Shown here: positions 7,779 to 15,172 of the stretch, one piece after another
Layout of the letters: every line of letters begins with the position of its first letter
Numbering within the stretch: the stretch's first letter is position 1
Program-made: the position numbers and the translations under genes
Notes under the pieces: model-generated
Databases searched by the model: none
Told to the model about the DNA's origin: nothing
The model's input: only the letters and a program-made list of their open reading frames with translations
IMG/VR virus record: IMGVR_UViG_3300043436_003907
Coordinates: 1-21,082 of that record
Length of the DNA stretch: 21,082 bases
Strand: one strand, 5' to 3'
Source of the DNA: a virus

Positions 7779-9284
7779 TTAAAATAAATTGTTAAATTCT
7801 GGAAAAGTATCAAGGAAAGTTGTTCCGCGACGAGCATCATGTTGTGAAACATATTTTACAAAGTTTTTTCTATTTATATTCATTTCTTCGTCTGTAATTT
7901 TTGTACGATCATTAAAAATAGCCAAATTTCTTTCTGCTTTTGATATTTCAAAATCGTAAAAACCTACAAAATTAGATACGTCTGAATTTTCTTTCATGAA
8001 AGAAATTCCTTCTTCGAGGTATGCAGCAAACTCTAGTGGAAGCACATTCATATTTTGCCAGGACGGATTTCTTAAAAGTGGAATGTCAAACCAAATACGT
8101 TGTCTTGGATGTATTTCATAGTCTGGATGAGTATAATACGGGTCGTGGATAGGAATATATTGTATTCCTTGTTTGTCTTTGCTAAATTCAGATCTTAGAT
8201 CAAGTATGTATTGTAAATAATCTTTAAATTTAGGAAAACTAAGTGCATTAAAAGTATTAATAAAAGTAACTGTAGTATTTTTAGTTTTACTTAAAAATCT
8301 AATAACATTTTCTTGCATATAAGAATAATTTAGCCCTGTACGAATGTATTCTGCTTGACTTCCTACAGAGTCAACGCTTACAAACAATGCAAGATTTTTT
8401 AACGCCATATTTACATACCAATGGTTGTTTGCACCTGGATTAAATCTTTCTTTATCTTCCCATATTTGTATTTCTTCAAGCTTTTTAACTTTATCTATAA
8501 ACTTGTCCATTAGTTCAGGCTTCGGTGGAGAAAAATTACTAGTAATACTTAATTCTAGCCAAGTGTTAGGATTTTCATAAATGTAATCTAAAACTTTAAA
8601 GGTGTTTGCGTCCATTAAAGGCTCACCGCCAGTAATTCTAAACACTTCTAATTTTTTGTATAGCTCAGGCCACCATTGCCAAAAAGCAGATACGTATGGG
8701 TTTTCTGCCTGCTTTGTTTTCAAAGGCATTAATCCCATAGCTGCAAGCGCATCGAGATTGTTATGTCCTATTTCGTTTCCGTCCTTGTCAAGTATTTTAA
8801 ACTCGCCTAATCTTCTAACTTCGTCTTCCCATTCGGTGCTTAGATGAGGCGAGCAATACATACACTTTAAATTACATGCTTGATTAAAGTTAACCTCTAG
8901 GTAACGAGGGTTTATATTACCAGTGTCAAGTGCATCTATAATATCGCTACGAGAGTTTTGTGCCCAGTATTCTCCAGAACGATATATACGATCGCTTCTG
9001 TTACCAGAGTCTTCTATATTCCAACAATAAGAACATCCAGCTGGACGTTCTCCTTTAAGCATTAAGGATCTTTCTTCTTTTTTTTCTGCTGTATTATGCA
9101 ACGCACTTGGGTTTTTTTCTATTTCAGAAATACTTATCTTGTGCAGAGGAGGATGATAACAGCTATGTGTTGTTCCATTAGTTAAGTGCATCGATACTTG
9201 TGCCCATTTAGCATAGCACATTGTTTTGCTTATTTTTTTAAGCTGATTTTCTGCTCGATCAGCAGACTCGTTGTAATCACTCAT
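7779..9284 (-). CDS. N-terminal-twitch radical SAM protein
   Basis: 501 residues. N-terminal auxiliary-cluster cysteines are at Cys23 (TMCYAKW), Cys42 (THSCYHPP) and Cys84/Cys87 (AGCSYC, after a MLKGERP helix). The radical SAM motif CNLKCMYC lies at 137-144 and the SAM-contacting RITGGEP at 216-222. Later core elements include LELSITSNF and FVSVDSVG. The arrangement matches the gene at 750-2150 and the partial gene at 1-214, so these are three members of one family within 9.3 kb. The substrate is unknown. ATG 9284 has an AAGGA site (9290-9294) with 5-base spacing and sits just downstream of a strong predicted promoter (9302-9329), making this the likely first gene of the downstream transcription unit. 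The N-terminal LPW signature is altered (YAKW), so it is the most divergent of the three. Confidence 0.9.
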   Translation of the reverse strand: MSDYNESADRAENQLKKISKTMCYAKWAQVSMHLTNGTTHSCYHPPLHKISISEIEKNPSALHNTAEKKEERSLMLKGERPAGCSYCWNIEDSGNRSDRIYRSGEYWAQNSRSDIIDALDTGNINPRYLEVNFNQACNLKCMYCSPHLSTEWEDEVRRLGEFKILDKDGNEIGHNNLDALAAMGLMPLKTKQAENPYVSAFWQWWPELYKKLEVFRITGGEPLMDANTFKVLDYIYENPNTWLELSITSNFSPPKPELMDKFIDKVKKLEEIQIWEDKERFNPGANNHWYVNMALKNLALFVSVDSVGSQAEYIRTGLNYSYMQENVIRFLSKTKNTTVTFINTFNALSFPKFKDYLQYILDLRSEFSKDKQGIQYIPIHDPYYTHPDYEIHPRQRIWFDIPLLRNPSWQNMNVLPLEFAAYLEEGISFMKENSDVSNFVGFYDFEISKAERNLAIFNDRTKITDEEMNINRKNFVKYVSQHDARRGTTFLDTFPEFNNLF

Positions 9285-9301
9285 GGTAATCCTTTTTTAT
9301 A

Positions 9302-9329
9302 ATTATAACTAATTTATAAAAAATGTCAA
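9302..9329 (-). promoter_or_regulatory. Predicted sigma-70-type promoter, consensus hexamers
   Basis: On the minus strand, TTGACA (9329-9324) and TATAAT (9307-9302) are separated by 16 bases. Both hexamers match consensus exactly. The predicted transcription start is near 9295, giving a leader of about 11 bases that still holds the AAGGA site before ATG 9284. The -35 hexamer contains the TGA stop of the SGNH gene. It lies in one of the few true gaps in the window. Confidence 0.65.
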
Positions 9330-10171
9330 GTGTTAGAATATTTTTCTTTAATAAAACCGGCTAATTCTTCTGCTATTACTTTATACCCGTCAATAGTAGG
9401 GTGTATACAATTAGTTAAATGTTTTTTTGGATAATCTAAATTACTATAGTGTTCGTAATAGTGCGGCTGTCGTTCTTCTGAAAGCCAGTTGTCTTTTTTA
9501 ATCAATAATTCTACAAATGTGTTATAATCTTTGTAATCGTGTATATAGCAAGACCAGTCTACTTTATTTGCTAAATTGCCACAGTGCTTAAATAAAAATT
9601 CTTTGCCACGATCATCAAAAGCATTTGCTAAAACAAACTGCAATCCGTTAGCTTTACAAAAAGTTTGGACTTCTAAGATATTACACAAAGTTTCAGCGGC
9701 AGTTCCATCTTCTGCATAAACTTGACGTGTGTATATATCCCATAATTTATTATTGCCTAAATGCGGCCACACTGTTTGAAAATTATAATGTCCTGCATCT
9801 TTAGTATTGCTGTTATAACAAATTTTTGGATTTTTCCAACTGTCTCTAAAAAAATCATATCTTTCGTATCCACTTAGCATGAATACTACTGTCCCACTTT
9901 TAATGTTTGAAAAATCCAAATTTGTAAGATATAAGCTTCTTGCGCTACCTCGATTACCCATACCACGTTGTCCCAAGTTACAAGGAATATAGTTTTTTAA
10001 ATGATCTCTACATAATACATTAACCCAACTATTTTCATGTTCTTGTGGTATAAGATGATAGCTTTCATGCATCGGAAGATTAATTTTTCCGTTATATTGC
10101 TTCCACGTTTCATCAGAGTATCCTCCTTCACCCTGTGTCCAGCTACATCCTAACCCAATTAATACATTCAT
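9326..10171 (-). CDS. SGNH/GDSL-like hydrolase
   Basis: 281 residues, no signal peptide. Block I with the nucleophile is GLGCSWTQGEG (Ser10 in G-C-S-W-T) directly after an N-terminal beta strand. The oxyanion region is NLGQRGMGNRGSAR (65-78), with Gly and Asn candidates. A strand, VVFMLSGYERYDFF (95-108), follows in the place of block III. The C-terminal block V is NCIHPTIDGYKVIAEEL (254-270), with His257. In SGNH enzymes this block is normally DxxH; here the Asp position is Asn254, so activity may be weak or altered. SGNH members deacylate polysaccharides and lipids. The ATG overlaps the amidinotransferase stop by one base (TAATG), so the two are coupled. Its own stop lies inside the -35 hexamer of the next promoter. 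It could be a carbohydrate esterase or a non-catalytic SGNH fold. Confidence 0.75.
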   Translation of the reverse strand: MNVLIGLGCSWTQGEGGYSDETWKQYNGKINLPMHESYHLIPQEHENSWVNVLCRDHLKNYIPCNLGQRGMGNRGSARSLYLTNLDFSNIKSGTVVFMLSGYERYDFFRDSWKNPKICYNSNTKDAGHYNFQTVWPHLGNNKLWDIYTRQVYAEDGTAAETLCNILEVQTFCKANGLQFVLANAFDDRGKEFLFKHCGNLANKVDWSCYIHDYKDYNTFVELLIKKDNWLSEERQPHYYEHYSNLDYPKKHLTNCIHPTIDGYKVIAEELAGFIKEKYSNT

Positions 10172-11211
10172 TAGCTATAATCTCCGTACTGATCATCTCT
10201 TACAGTGTCTAATGTAGCACAATGTGGACCACCGCTTAAGGTTCTAGCATGACGCATTTGTACTGGCATTATATCAAACCCATTGGATTCAAGTTGTCGT
10301 ATTAGCGGAATTTGTGTTTGTTCTACTGCAACTAAGTTTTCGCTAATACTTAATACATTCATGCTTAACCAAGGACTTGCTGCGGCCCAGTGTTCTATAA
10401 AAGGAGTAGGAATAGGGTCTGCTGCCCAAATTTTATCCCACGATTTAAAGTATTCGGGAATATTGTTATCGTTAACTCTACTAGGATTTAACAAAACTTT
10501 TCCCGGAGCCAGTGGTAATATAGTTGTATCAACGTGAACATAAGCGTATATATTGTCCATAACATGAACATTATATTTTTCGCCTAGCGTAGATTGTAAC
10601 CACTGAGCTCCTAATCTATTACCGGAGTTTGACACAAGATAAAAAATATCTTTTCCACATTTTATCACATTTGCTGCGTCAAAGGCTATTTCAAAATCCG
10701 TAAGTGTAGGTTTTGACAAGTCTGTACGATCATATAAATCATCTAACAATTCTGGCTTCGGTGCAGAAATCCAGTTACTTCCTTTAGAAAAATAATCTTT
10801 AAATATTTTTTTATATGCTAATGTTTCAAAATATCGAGACCTCAACGGCATAGGAGTTTCTATTAAAGTATCTCCTATTACCAATACACTATCACGTGGG
10901 CAATAAGAATAATAGCCATCACTAGTCCAGTCTGGGCTAGCACATAGTAACCCTAGATTCTTTACCTCGGGTCGCAATACTTTTACGCCAGCCGATTCAA
11001 GTTGTGTTTGAAATACACTTAAATCTTCGATGGTTTCTTCGATTACCTGGCTAGGATATTTGCCGCCTGGCAATCCCGATGTTGTATCATAGTTTGCATA
11101 ATCGACACAGTGAATGTCGTGCTTTTTTGTTTTAGGTATTTGTGCATTTTCAGCACGGCCTAAAATTACTTCTTTAAGGGTTCCCCACTCAGTATTCGAA
11201 TTAACTTTCAT
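10171..11211 (-). CDS. Amidinotransferase-family protein (glycine/inosamine amidinotransferase-like)
   Basis: 346 residues, close to the usual length of the family. It opens with EWGTLKEVILGRAE (8-21), a typical N-terminal strand of the pentein fold. The family's RD motif is CPRDS (104-108). The probable catalytic triad is Asp178 (FDAANV), His226 (YVHVDTT) and Cys331 (GGPHCATLDT). Members move the amidino group of arginine to an amine acceptor such as glycine, a fatty-amine-type precursor or an aminocyclitol. All three residues are present, so activity is likely; the acceptor is not predictable. The gene overlaps the aminotransferase-like gene upstream by 11 bases and the SGNH gene downstream by one. 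A gene able to install an amine directly before a gene able to amidinate one suggests sequential steps (inference). An arginine deiminase-type hydrolase is a less likely alternative. Confidence 0.88.
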   Translation of the reverse strand: MKVNSNTEWGTLKEVILGRAENAQIPKTKKHDIHCVDYANYDTTSGLPGGKYPSQVIEETIEDLSVFQTQLESAGVKVLRPEVKNLGLLCASPDWTSDGYYSYCPRDSVLVIGDTLIETPMPLRSRYFETLAYKKIFKDYFSKGSNWISAPKPELLDDLYDRTDLSKPTLTDFEIAFDAANVIKCGKDIFYLVSNSGNRLGAQWLQSTLGEKYNVHVMDNIYAYVHVDTTILPLAPGKVLLNPSRVNDNNIPEYFKSWDKIWAADPIPTPFIEHWAAASPWLSMNVLSISENLVAVEQTQIPLIRQLESNGFDIMPVQMRHARTLSGGPHCATLDTVRDDQYGDYS

Positions 11212-11857
11212 ATATTCTATAAGGCCAAAAAACCTTTTGCTCCTTTAAATTTTTATATGTTAAATTGCTACCAGTGTCTGGATTTTCGTCTGGCAACTCT
11301 TCCATTAGTAATAGTCCAGTAGCTGCTTCTTCTGGGGTCATATACATATGGTAACCAATACATTCATACTCGTCTTCAGAGTGCATTATGTACTTGTGTC
11401 TGCCATCGTATATCATCGGACGGCACCACTCGACAAAATCTTTGTCATCGGTTAAAATAACACCACCTTTGCCTATTTTAAGAGTTTTTCTATGGTGAAA
11501 ACTAACACAAAAATAACTGTCTGGCAAGTACATGTTTTTTCTAAAGCAAGTTGCTGCATCAACTATAGGAGTAGGTTCCAAATAATAGATTCCGCTCCAT
11601 TCTTTTTCAACAAATTTAATGGTATTTCCTGCATGTATTATTTGCATAGGAGTGCTTGCATAAGTATGCGAGGGAATTGTGATTGTTTGATTGTATATTT
11701 TTAAATATTTCATACAAAGAAACATAGCATTTGAACAACTATCAACACAAACTGCATATTTTGATCCTGCATATTCTGCTAATTTATTTTCAAATAATGT
11801 TACTGCATCCCATGGGTCATTTATCGCATACCCTTTATTTTTCAGTTGGGATATCAT
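11201..11857 (-). CDS. Short DegT/DnrJ/EryC1/StrS-type aminotransferase
   Basis: 218 residues from the chosen start, against about 370 for the family. Present elements: the N-terminal FENKLAEYAGSKYAVCVDSC (22-41), the PSHTYASTP segment (62-70) that normally contacts PLP, an Asp in PIVDAA (97-102), and the lysine-bearing SFHHRKTLKIGKGG (119-132), with Lys124 the candidate Schiff-base lysine. A GYHMYMTPEEAA segment (168-179) matches the G-x-N-x-R-M-x-x-x-x-A block, but most of the C-terminal small domain is missing. The family aminates keto-sugars with glutamate as donor. ATG 11857 is chosen over ATG 11929 because of an AGGAG site with 6-base spacing; the extra 24 codons only shadow the upstream gene. 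It overlaps the oxygenase gene by 23 bases. It may act with a partner, or be a reduced form special to phages. Confidence 0.8.
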   Translation of the reverse strand: MISQLKNKGYAINDPWDAVTLFENKLAEYAGSKYAVCVDSCSNAMFLCMKYLKIYNQTITIPSHTYASTPMQIIHAGNTIKFVEKEWSGIYYLEPTPIVDAATCFRKNMYLPDSYFCVSFHHRKTLKIGKGGVILTDDKDFVEWCRPMIYDGRHKYIMHSEDEYECIGYHMYMTPEEAATGLLLMEELPDENPDTGSNLTYKNLKEQKVFWPYRIYES

Positions 11858-12575
11858 AGGGTTCTCCTGTTTCTTCGTCAAACCAATAAAGACTTCTATG
11901 AGGTAAATCTTTAGAATCGTACTCTGCATTACTTACATAAAAGAACAATCTAAATGCATTTCTTGTTATATTTTCAGGACATGTTAACGGATCTGGAAAT
12001 CCATGAAATCCTTTTTTATGATGTCTCCATAATACTGCGCGGTTAAACAATGGAGGAACACGCTGTATCACATTTTTATTTTGAAAATCATTAAATTGCA
12101 AATGGCCTCCCCATTCTTCTTTCCAGTCGCTATTTAAATATATAATAAAAGACAACATGCGGTGTACTTTCATTGAATCGTTCCAATTAAAGTCTGTGTG
12201 TATTTTTAAAGACGATCCTGACTTAATCTTACTATATCCTGCACCTACTAAATAGGGATCAGGGATCAAGTCTTTAATCCCTGTTATTTCAGTAAGCCAT
12301 TTCATGAATTGCTGACTGTGAAATTGATTTACAAAACTTTCTGCAACAGGAGCAACATTCATGTTTATGCATTCTTTCATACTGCTGCCACGTCTAGTAA
12401 ATTCTGTCCAATAATGATCTGGAATTGTGTTGCATTCTTTTTCTAATTCAAGAGCTAGTTCAGTAGGAAGAAAGTCGTCTAGAACAATCATTGGATACGG
12501 CGGTGTTCCTACAAAAGTATCGTTTAGCTTTTTAGTATTGTTAAATTTTGTTCTAATATGGTCAATAATTTTCAT
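11835..12575 (-). CDS. 2-oxoglutarate/Fe(II)-dependent oxygenase (prolyl-4-hydroxylase-like)
   Basis: 246 residues. The facial-triad motif HxD is in LKIHTDFNW (His126, Asp128) and the distal histidine in GFHGFPDP (His191). An arginine for the 2-oxoglutarate carboxylate is in RNAFRLFFY (Arg209, or Arg205). Strands MLSFIIYLNSDW (140-151) and GGHLQF (156-161) form the expected double-stranded beta-helix core, and VLDDFLP (31-37) is the usual N-terminal entry. All cofactor ligands are present, so hydroxylase activity is likely. Such enzymes are common in marine phages and act on proteins, amino acids, nucleotides or sugars; the substrate here is not evident. ATG 12575 follows the preceding stop by 13 bases, and the 3' end overlaps the aminotransferase gene. 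Its place among sugar-modifying genes hints at a metabolite or glycan substrate. Confidence 0.9.
   Translation of the reverse strand: MKIIDHIRTKFNNTKKLNDTFVGTPPYPMIVLDDFLPTELALELEKECNTIPDHYWTEFTRRGSSMKECINMNVAPVAESFVNQFHSQQFMKWLTEITGIKDLIPDPYLVGAGYSKIKSGSSLKIHTDFNWNDSMKVHRMLSFIIYLNSDWKEEWGGHLQFNDFQNKNVIQRVPPLFNRAVLWRHHKKGFHGFPDPLTCPENITRNAFRLFFYVSNAEYDSKDLPHRSLYWFDEETGEPYDIPTEK
11864..11868 (-). promoter_or_regulatory. Ribosome binding site deciding the start at 11857
   Basis: AGGAG on the minus strand, 6 bases before ATG 11857 and inside the end of the oxygenase gene. It is one of the best ribosome binding sites in the window and supports the shorter aminotransferase. Confidence 0.75.
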
Positions 12576-12588
12576 TTTAATACTTTCT

Positions 12589-13854
12589 TTAATATTGATT
12601 GTTAAACCAATGATCCGGTATCTTATCTAGCAATAAATTATCAAATGTTTTGTCAAATGTTTGATAATTTATATTAGATTTAATATCAACTAACTTATTC
12701 ATGACTAAATTATAATTGTGTGTTGTTTCCGGAATAGTTTTGTAAATAGTTTTCTTGAATTCTTCGTCAGAAATATTATTAAGATCTTCTACCTGATTAT
12801 GAATATGGTAAATTCTTGCCCATACACTATCTAGTGTGTCGTAGGTTTCATCAAATGCGTTAGAAAAAGTTTTAAATCCATACTGACGAGTACGATATAA
12901 TTGGTGTTGCGTTCCATACACAAAAAACGGATGTCTATATATCATAGATTTATAAGTTTTTTCTGTACACTGAAAATGATCTGCTGAATCAAATGCATTT
13001 GTTTCTACTAATAGACTCATAGCAGAATTTGTAAATGCGTCTTGTAATGTATTAGAAATAAACTGTTGTCCAGGTCGGCCTGGGATTTCCTCAGTTTCAT
13101 TATTAAGCAGATATGGCATGCCTTCGACAATGTTTATTTTTTCATCATTCCAGTATTCGTGTAATTCTTTTGCCCATTGAGAATTTATTGCTGATAAAGC
13201 TGGTATATTTGTATTAACATATTCATCCATTTCTGTTATTGAATAATATTCATAAGGGTCTGTGTTAGGATTCGAATATACATCCTTAACGTTAAAAAAA
13301 GAATAATAACAATTGTCTAATATTCCTCTTCTTTTTAAATCAATAAATGAAATAAGTCTTGATTGATTCCAGTTTCTGCTTAAAAACAAAAATCGTTTTT
13401 TATATCGTCTGCCCAAAAATTCATTAAATGCTATATGAGTTGGTCCCTGAATAATAACAAAATTTATTTTTGTGTCTTTGTCAATTATACGCTTTATTAA
13501 CTCACATTCATGCTGTGAATGTGATATTATTAATATTTTTTTGTCAGGGATTTTATTTGTTTCTATCCATTTTTTTAATTTTTCAATAATATATATATTA
13601 GTACCGTCACAAAAATCTACTAAAAACAAAGCATCTAATTTTTTAAATTTTTTACTATCAAATAAAAACTCGTCATTTATTGCTTGTTCTCGTATATATA
13701 CTATTTTTTGCAATAAAGATTTACTATCAACAAACACACCAAAGTTATTTACTATTTCTACTTTATTCATATCAAAATGTCTATGATGGTTACTTATTGG
13801 ATTTCTTGATGGATATCTTGAAAGACCATAAAGTAAGTATTCTTTTTTGCTCAT
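12589..13854 (-). CDS. Two-lobed ET..TEKT family protein, putative glycosyltransferase-like
   Basis: 421 residues. The N-terminal half looks Rossmann-like, with strands at LDALFLVDF (73-81) and KKILIISHS (105-113). The family landmark FLFLSRNWNQSRLISFIDL (155-173) is followed by GILDNCYYSF. The C-terminal lobe holds SLLVETNAF (280-288), CTEKTYKSMIYRHPFFVYG (296-314) and FDETYD (334-339). The same landmarks occur in 15173-16435, 16478-18526 (twice) and 20419-21082, so this is the most divergent of five copies. The E-T..T-E-K..P-F pattern resembles the donor-binding half of GT-B glycosyltransferases such as family GT10, but this is resemblance only. ATG 13854 overlaps the UDP-sugar dehydrogenase stop as ATGA. 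No signal peptide or membrane segment is seen. Confidence 0.6.
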   Translation of the reverse strand: MSKKEYLLYGLSRYPSRNPISNHHRHFDMNKVEIVNNFGVFVDSKSLLQKIVYIREQAINDEFLFDSKKFKKLDALFLVDFCDGTNIYIIEKLKKWIETNKIPDKKILIISHSQHECELIKRIIDKDTKINFVIIQGPTHIAFNEFLGRRYKKRFLFLSRNWNQSRLISFIDLKRRGILDNCYYSFFNVKDVYSNPNTDPYEYYSITEMDEYVNTNIPALSAINSQWAKELHEYWNDEKINIVEGMPYLLNNETEEIPGRPGQQFISNTLQDAFTNSAMSLLVETNAFDSADHFQCTEKTYKSMIYRHPFFVYGTQHQLYRTRQYGFKTFSNAFDETYDTLDSVWARIYHIHNQVEDLNNISDEEFKKTIYKTIPETTHNYNLVMNKLVDIKSNINYQTFDKTFDNLLLDKIPDHWFNNQY

Positions 13855-15026
13855 TTTCTTGTATTTCCATAATGTATTGTACGATAATTATTCGACGACG
13901 TAATGCGTCTCCAAGGATCTATTACGGTACAGTTAGTAGGCCATGCTATATTTTCTACCCACTCTTCCCAGTAACCTATTAAGTAGACATCTGCTATAGG
14001 AAATATATTGTCACCTGTGTTAGGATCATAATAGTGTACTGTTCCTCCGTGCATTTCGATGTAATGTCCAGTTAACATGCTTGCCGATCCTATAGTATAA
14101 GGAACACCCGGTTTGTAAGCTTTTCCTATAATACAAACATTATTGCTAACTGTTAAACAACGTTTAGCCATATTTTCTGCTTGTTTCTCTCTAGCAGTCA
14201 TTATAGAGCCAAACAAGTCATACCCGAGATCTAATTTTTCTGATAACCATCTTAATGCAATATTGTCTCTCGGATGACATGCGCCGCCATCGCCCATACC
14301 GGCTACCATGTATCCTTGTCCCATTATGCGATTAGTTGACTTTTTGAGAGCATCTGTGACTTTATCTACATTTATATTCCCACTAATTTCTGCAACATCT
14401 TGTATCATATTAACTAGTGCTAATTTAGTTGATATAAATGTATTATAAAATATTTTTATCGATTCGGCTTCGTCCCAGGTACCGACTTCATATCTAGGAT
14501 TATTTTGCATCAACGTTTTATAGAAATCTATTAATTCCAGTGCATCAGAGGTTAAACTACCGTTCTCTGTTCCGATTATAACCATTTCTGGATTTACCAT
14601 GTCCCATTTAACAGTGCCCATAGCAATTAAATAAGGATTATACACAAACCTAGCATTTGATATTAGATCAATAAACTCCGATCTAACAGTACCCGGTAAA
14701 ACAGTTGAAATAAGAACTACTAGTTGTTTTTTATTCACATACCGATTAACTTCGATTAGCACATCTTTTACAAAACTGTAATCAAAGTTCTTATTAGGCA
14801 AATGACTAATAGGCGTCTCGCCGCCGTATTCTAACTCGTGTGGAGTCGGAACTGCAATAAAAATAATGTCTCTATCAGTTACTGCTTCTTGCAAAGTTTT
14901 TGCCATATTAAAATTTTTAGGCGATCTCGGTGCAACATCATATCCGATCACGTCGTAAGTTTTGGCCATTACTTCTGCGCAATCTTGTCCAAGTTTTCCG
15001 CAGCCTATCATTGATATTTTTTTCAT
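13851..15026 (-). CDS. UDP-glucose/GDP-mannose dehydrogenase family protein
   Basis: 391 residues. The NAD-binding motif is MIGCGKLGQDC (6-16). FIAVPTP (56-62) and STVLPGT (107-113) are typical later strands. The helix with the family lysine and asparagine is ESIKIFYNTF (188-197; Lys191, Asn195), and the catalytic cysteine is Cys250 in GDGGACHPRDN (245-255), in place of the usual GGSCFPKD. The C-terminal UDP-binding region starts GKAYKPGVP (301-309). These enzymes oxidise a nucleotide sugar C6 alcohol twice to a uronic acid using NAD+. All key residues are present. Substrate (UDP-Glc, UDP-GlcNAc, UDP-ManNAc, GDP-Man) is undecided. The open frame starts at TTG 15044; I choose ATG 15026 (AGGAG, 4-base spacing), with ATG 15029 possible. 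It is the first gene after the window's largest gap. Confidence 0.88.
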   Translation of the reverse strand: MKKISMIGCGKLGQDCAEVMAKTYDVIGYDVAPRSPKNFNMAKTLQEAVTDRDIIFIAVPTPHELEYGGETPISHLPNKNFDYSFVKDVLIEVNRYVNKKQLVVLISTVLPGTVRSEFIDLISNARFVYNPYLIAMGTVKWDMVNPEMVIIGTENGSLTSDALELIDFYKTLMQNNPRYEVGTWDEAESIKIFYNTFISTKLALVNMIQDVAEISGNINVDKVTDALKKSTNRIMGQGYMVAGMGDGGACHPRDNIALRWLSEKLDLGYDLFGSIMTAREKQAENMAKRCLTVSNNVCIIGKAYKPGVPYTIGSASMLTGHYIEMHGGTVHYYDPNTGDNIFPIADVYLIGYWEEWVENIAWPTNCTVIDPWRRITSSNNYRTIHYGNTRK

Positions 15027-15172
15027 CATACTCCTATTAAACAAAGTTTTTATACTTTCGCAATCACGGTGTATTTTCTGTATCCGTAATTGATACGTTA
15101 ATTATTTTTTTACTTCTAATGATATATATGATATATTTTTTTCTAATTCTATCATTCTAGAATAGTTGTATT
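15027..15172 (-). other. Largest intergenic gap, very AT-rich
   Basis: 146 bases between the truncated two-lobed protein and the UDP-sugar dehydrogenase gene. It holds an AGGAG site near its downstream end and alternating AT tracts around 15118-15136. I see no pair of hexamers as convincing as at 9302-9329, and no hairpin followed by a T-run that would make a terminator. A weak inverted repeat (ACGG..CCGT) lies near 15067-15088. It is the most natural place for a promoter of the middle block, but none is supported. Confidence 0.4.
15031..15035 (-). promoter_or_regulatory. Ribosome binding site for the UDP-sugar dehydrogenase gene
   Basis: AGGAG on the minus strand. It is 4 bases before ATG 15026 and only 1 base before ATG 15029, which favours 15026 and rules out the TTG at 15044. 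Confidence 0.65.

Noticed and set aside
7871-7878. TATAAATA on the minus strand, like a T4 late promoter, about 100 bases before the nine-module gene
   Set aside because: It lies inside a coding region, and a few matches are expected by chance per strand at this base composition. Kept only as a note.
11858-11929. ATG start at 11929 for the aminotransferase-like gene
   Set aside because: The 24 extra codons lie wholly within the oxygenase gene, and the ATG at 11857 has a strong AGGAG site.
15102-15155. 17-codon minus-strand ORF in the largest gap, extendable by -1 shifts at A-runs
   Set aside because: No ribosome binding site. In such AT-rich sequence the open stretch can easily arise by chance, and no similarity to the missing part of module 2 could be seen.
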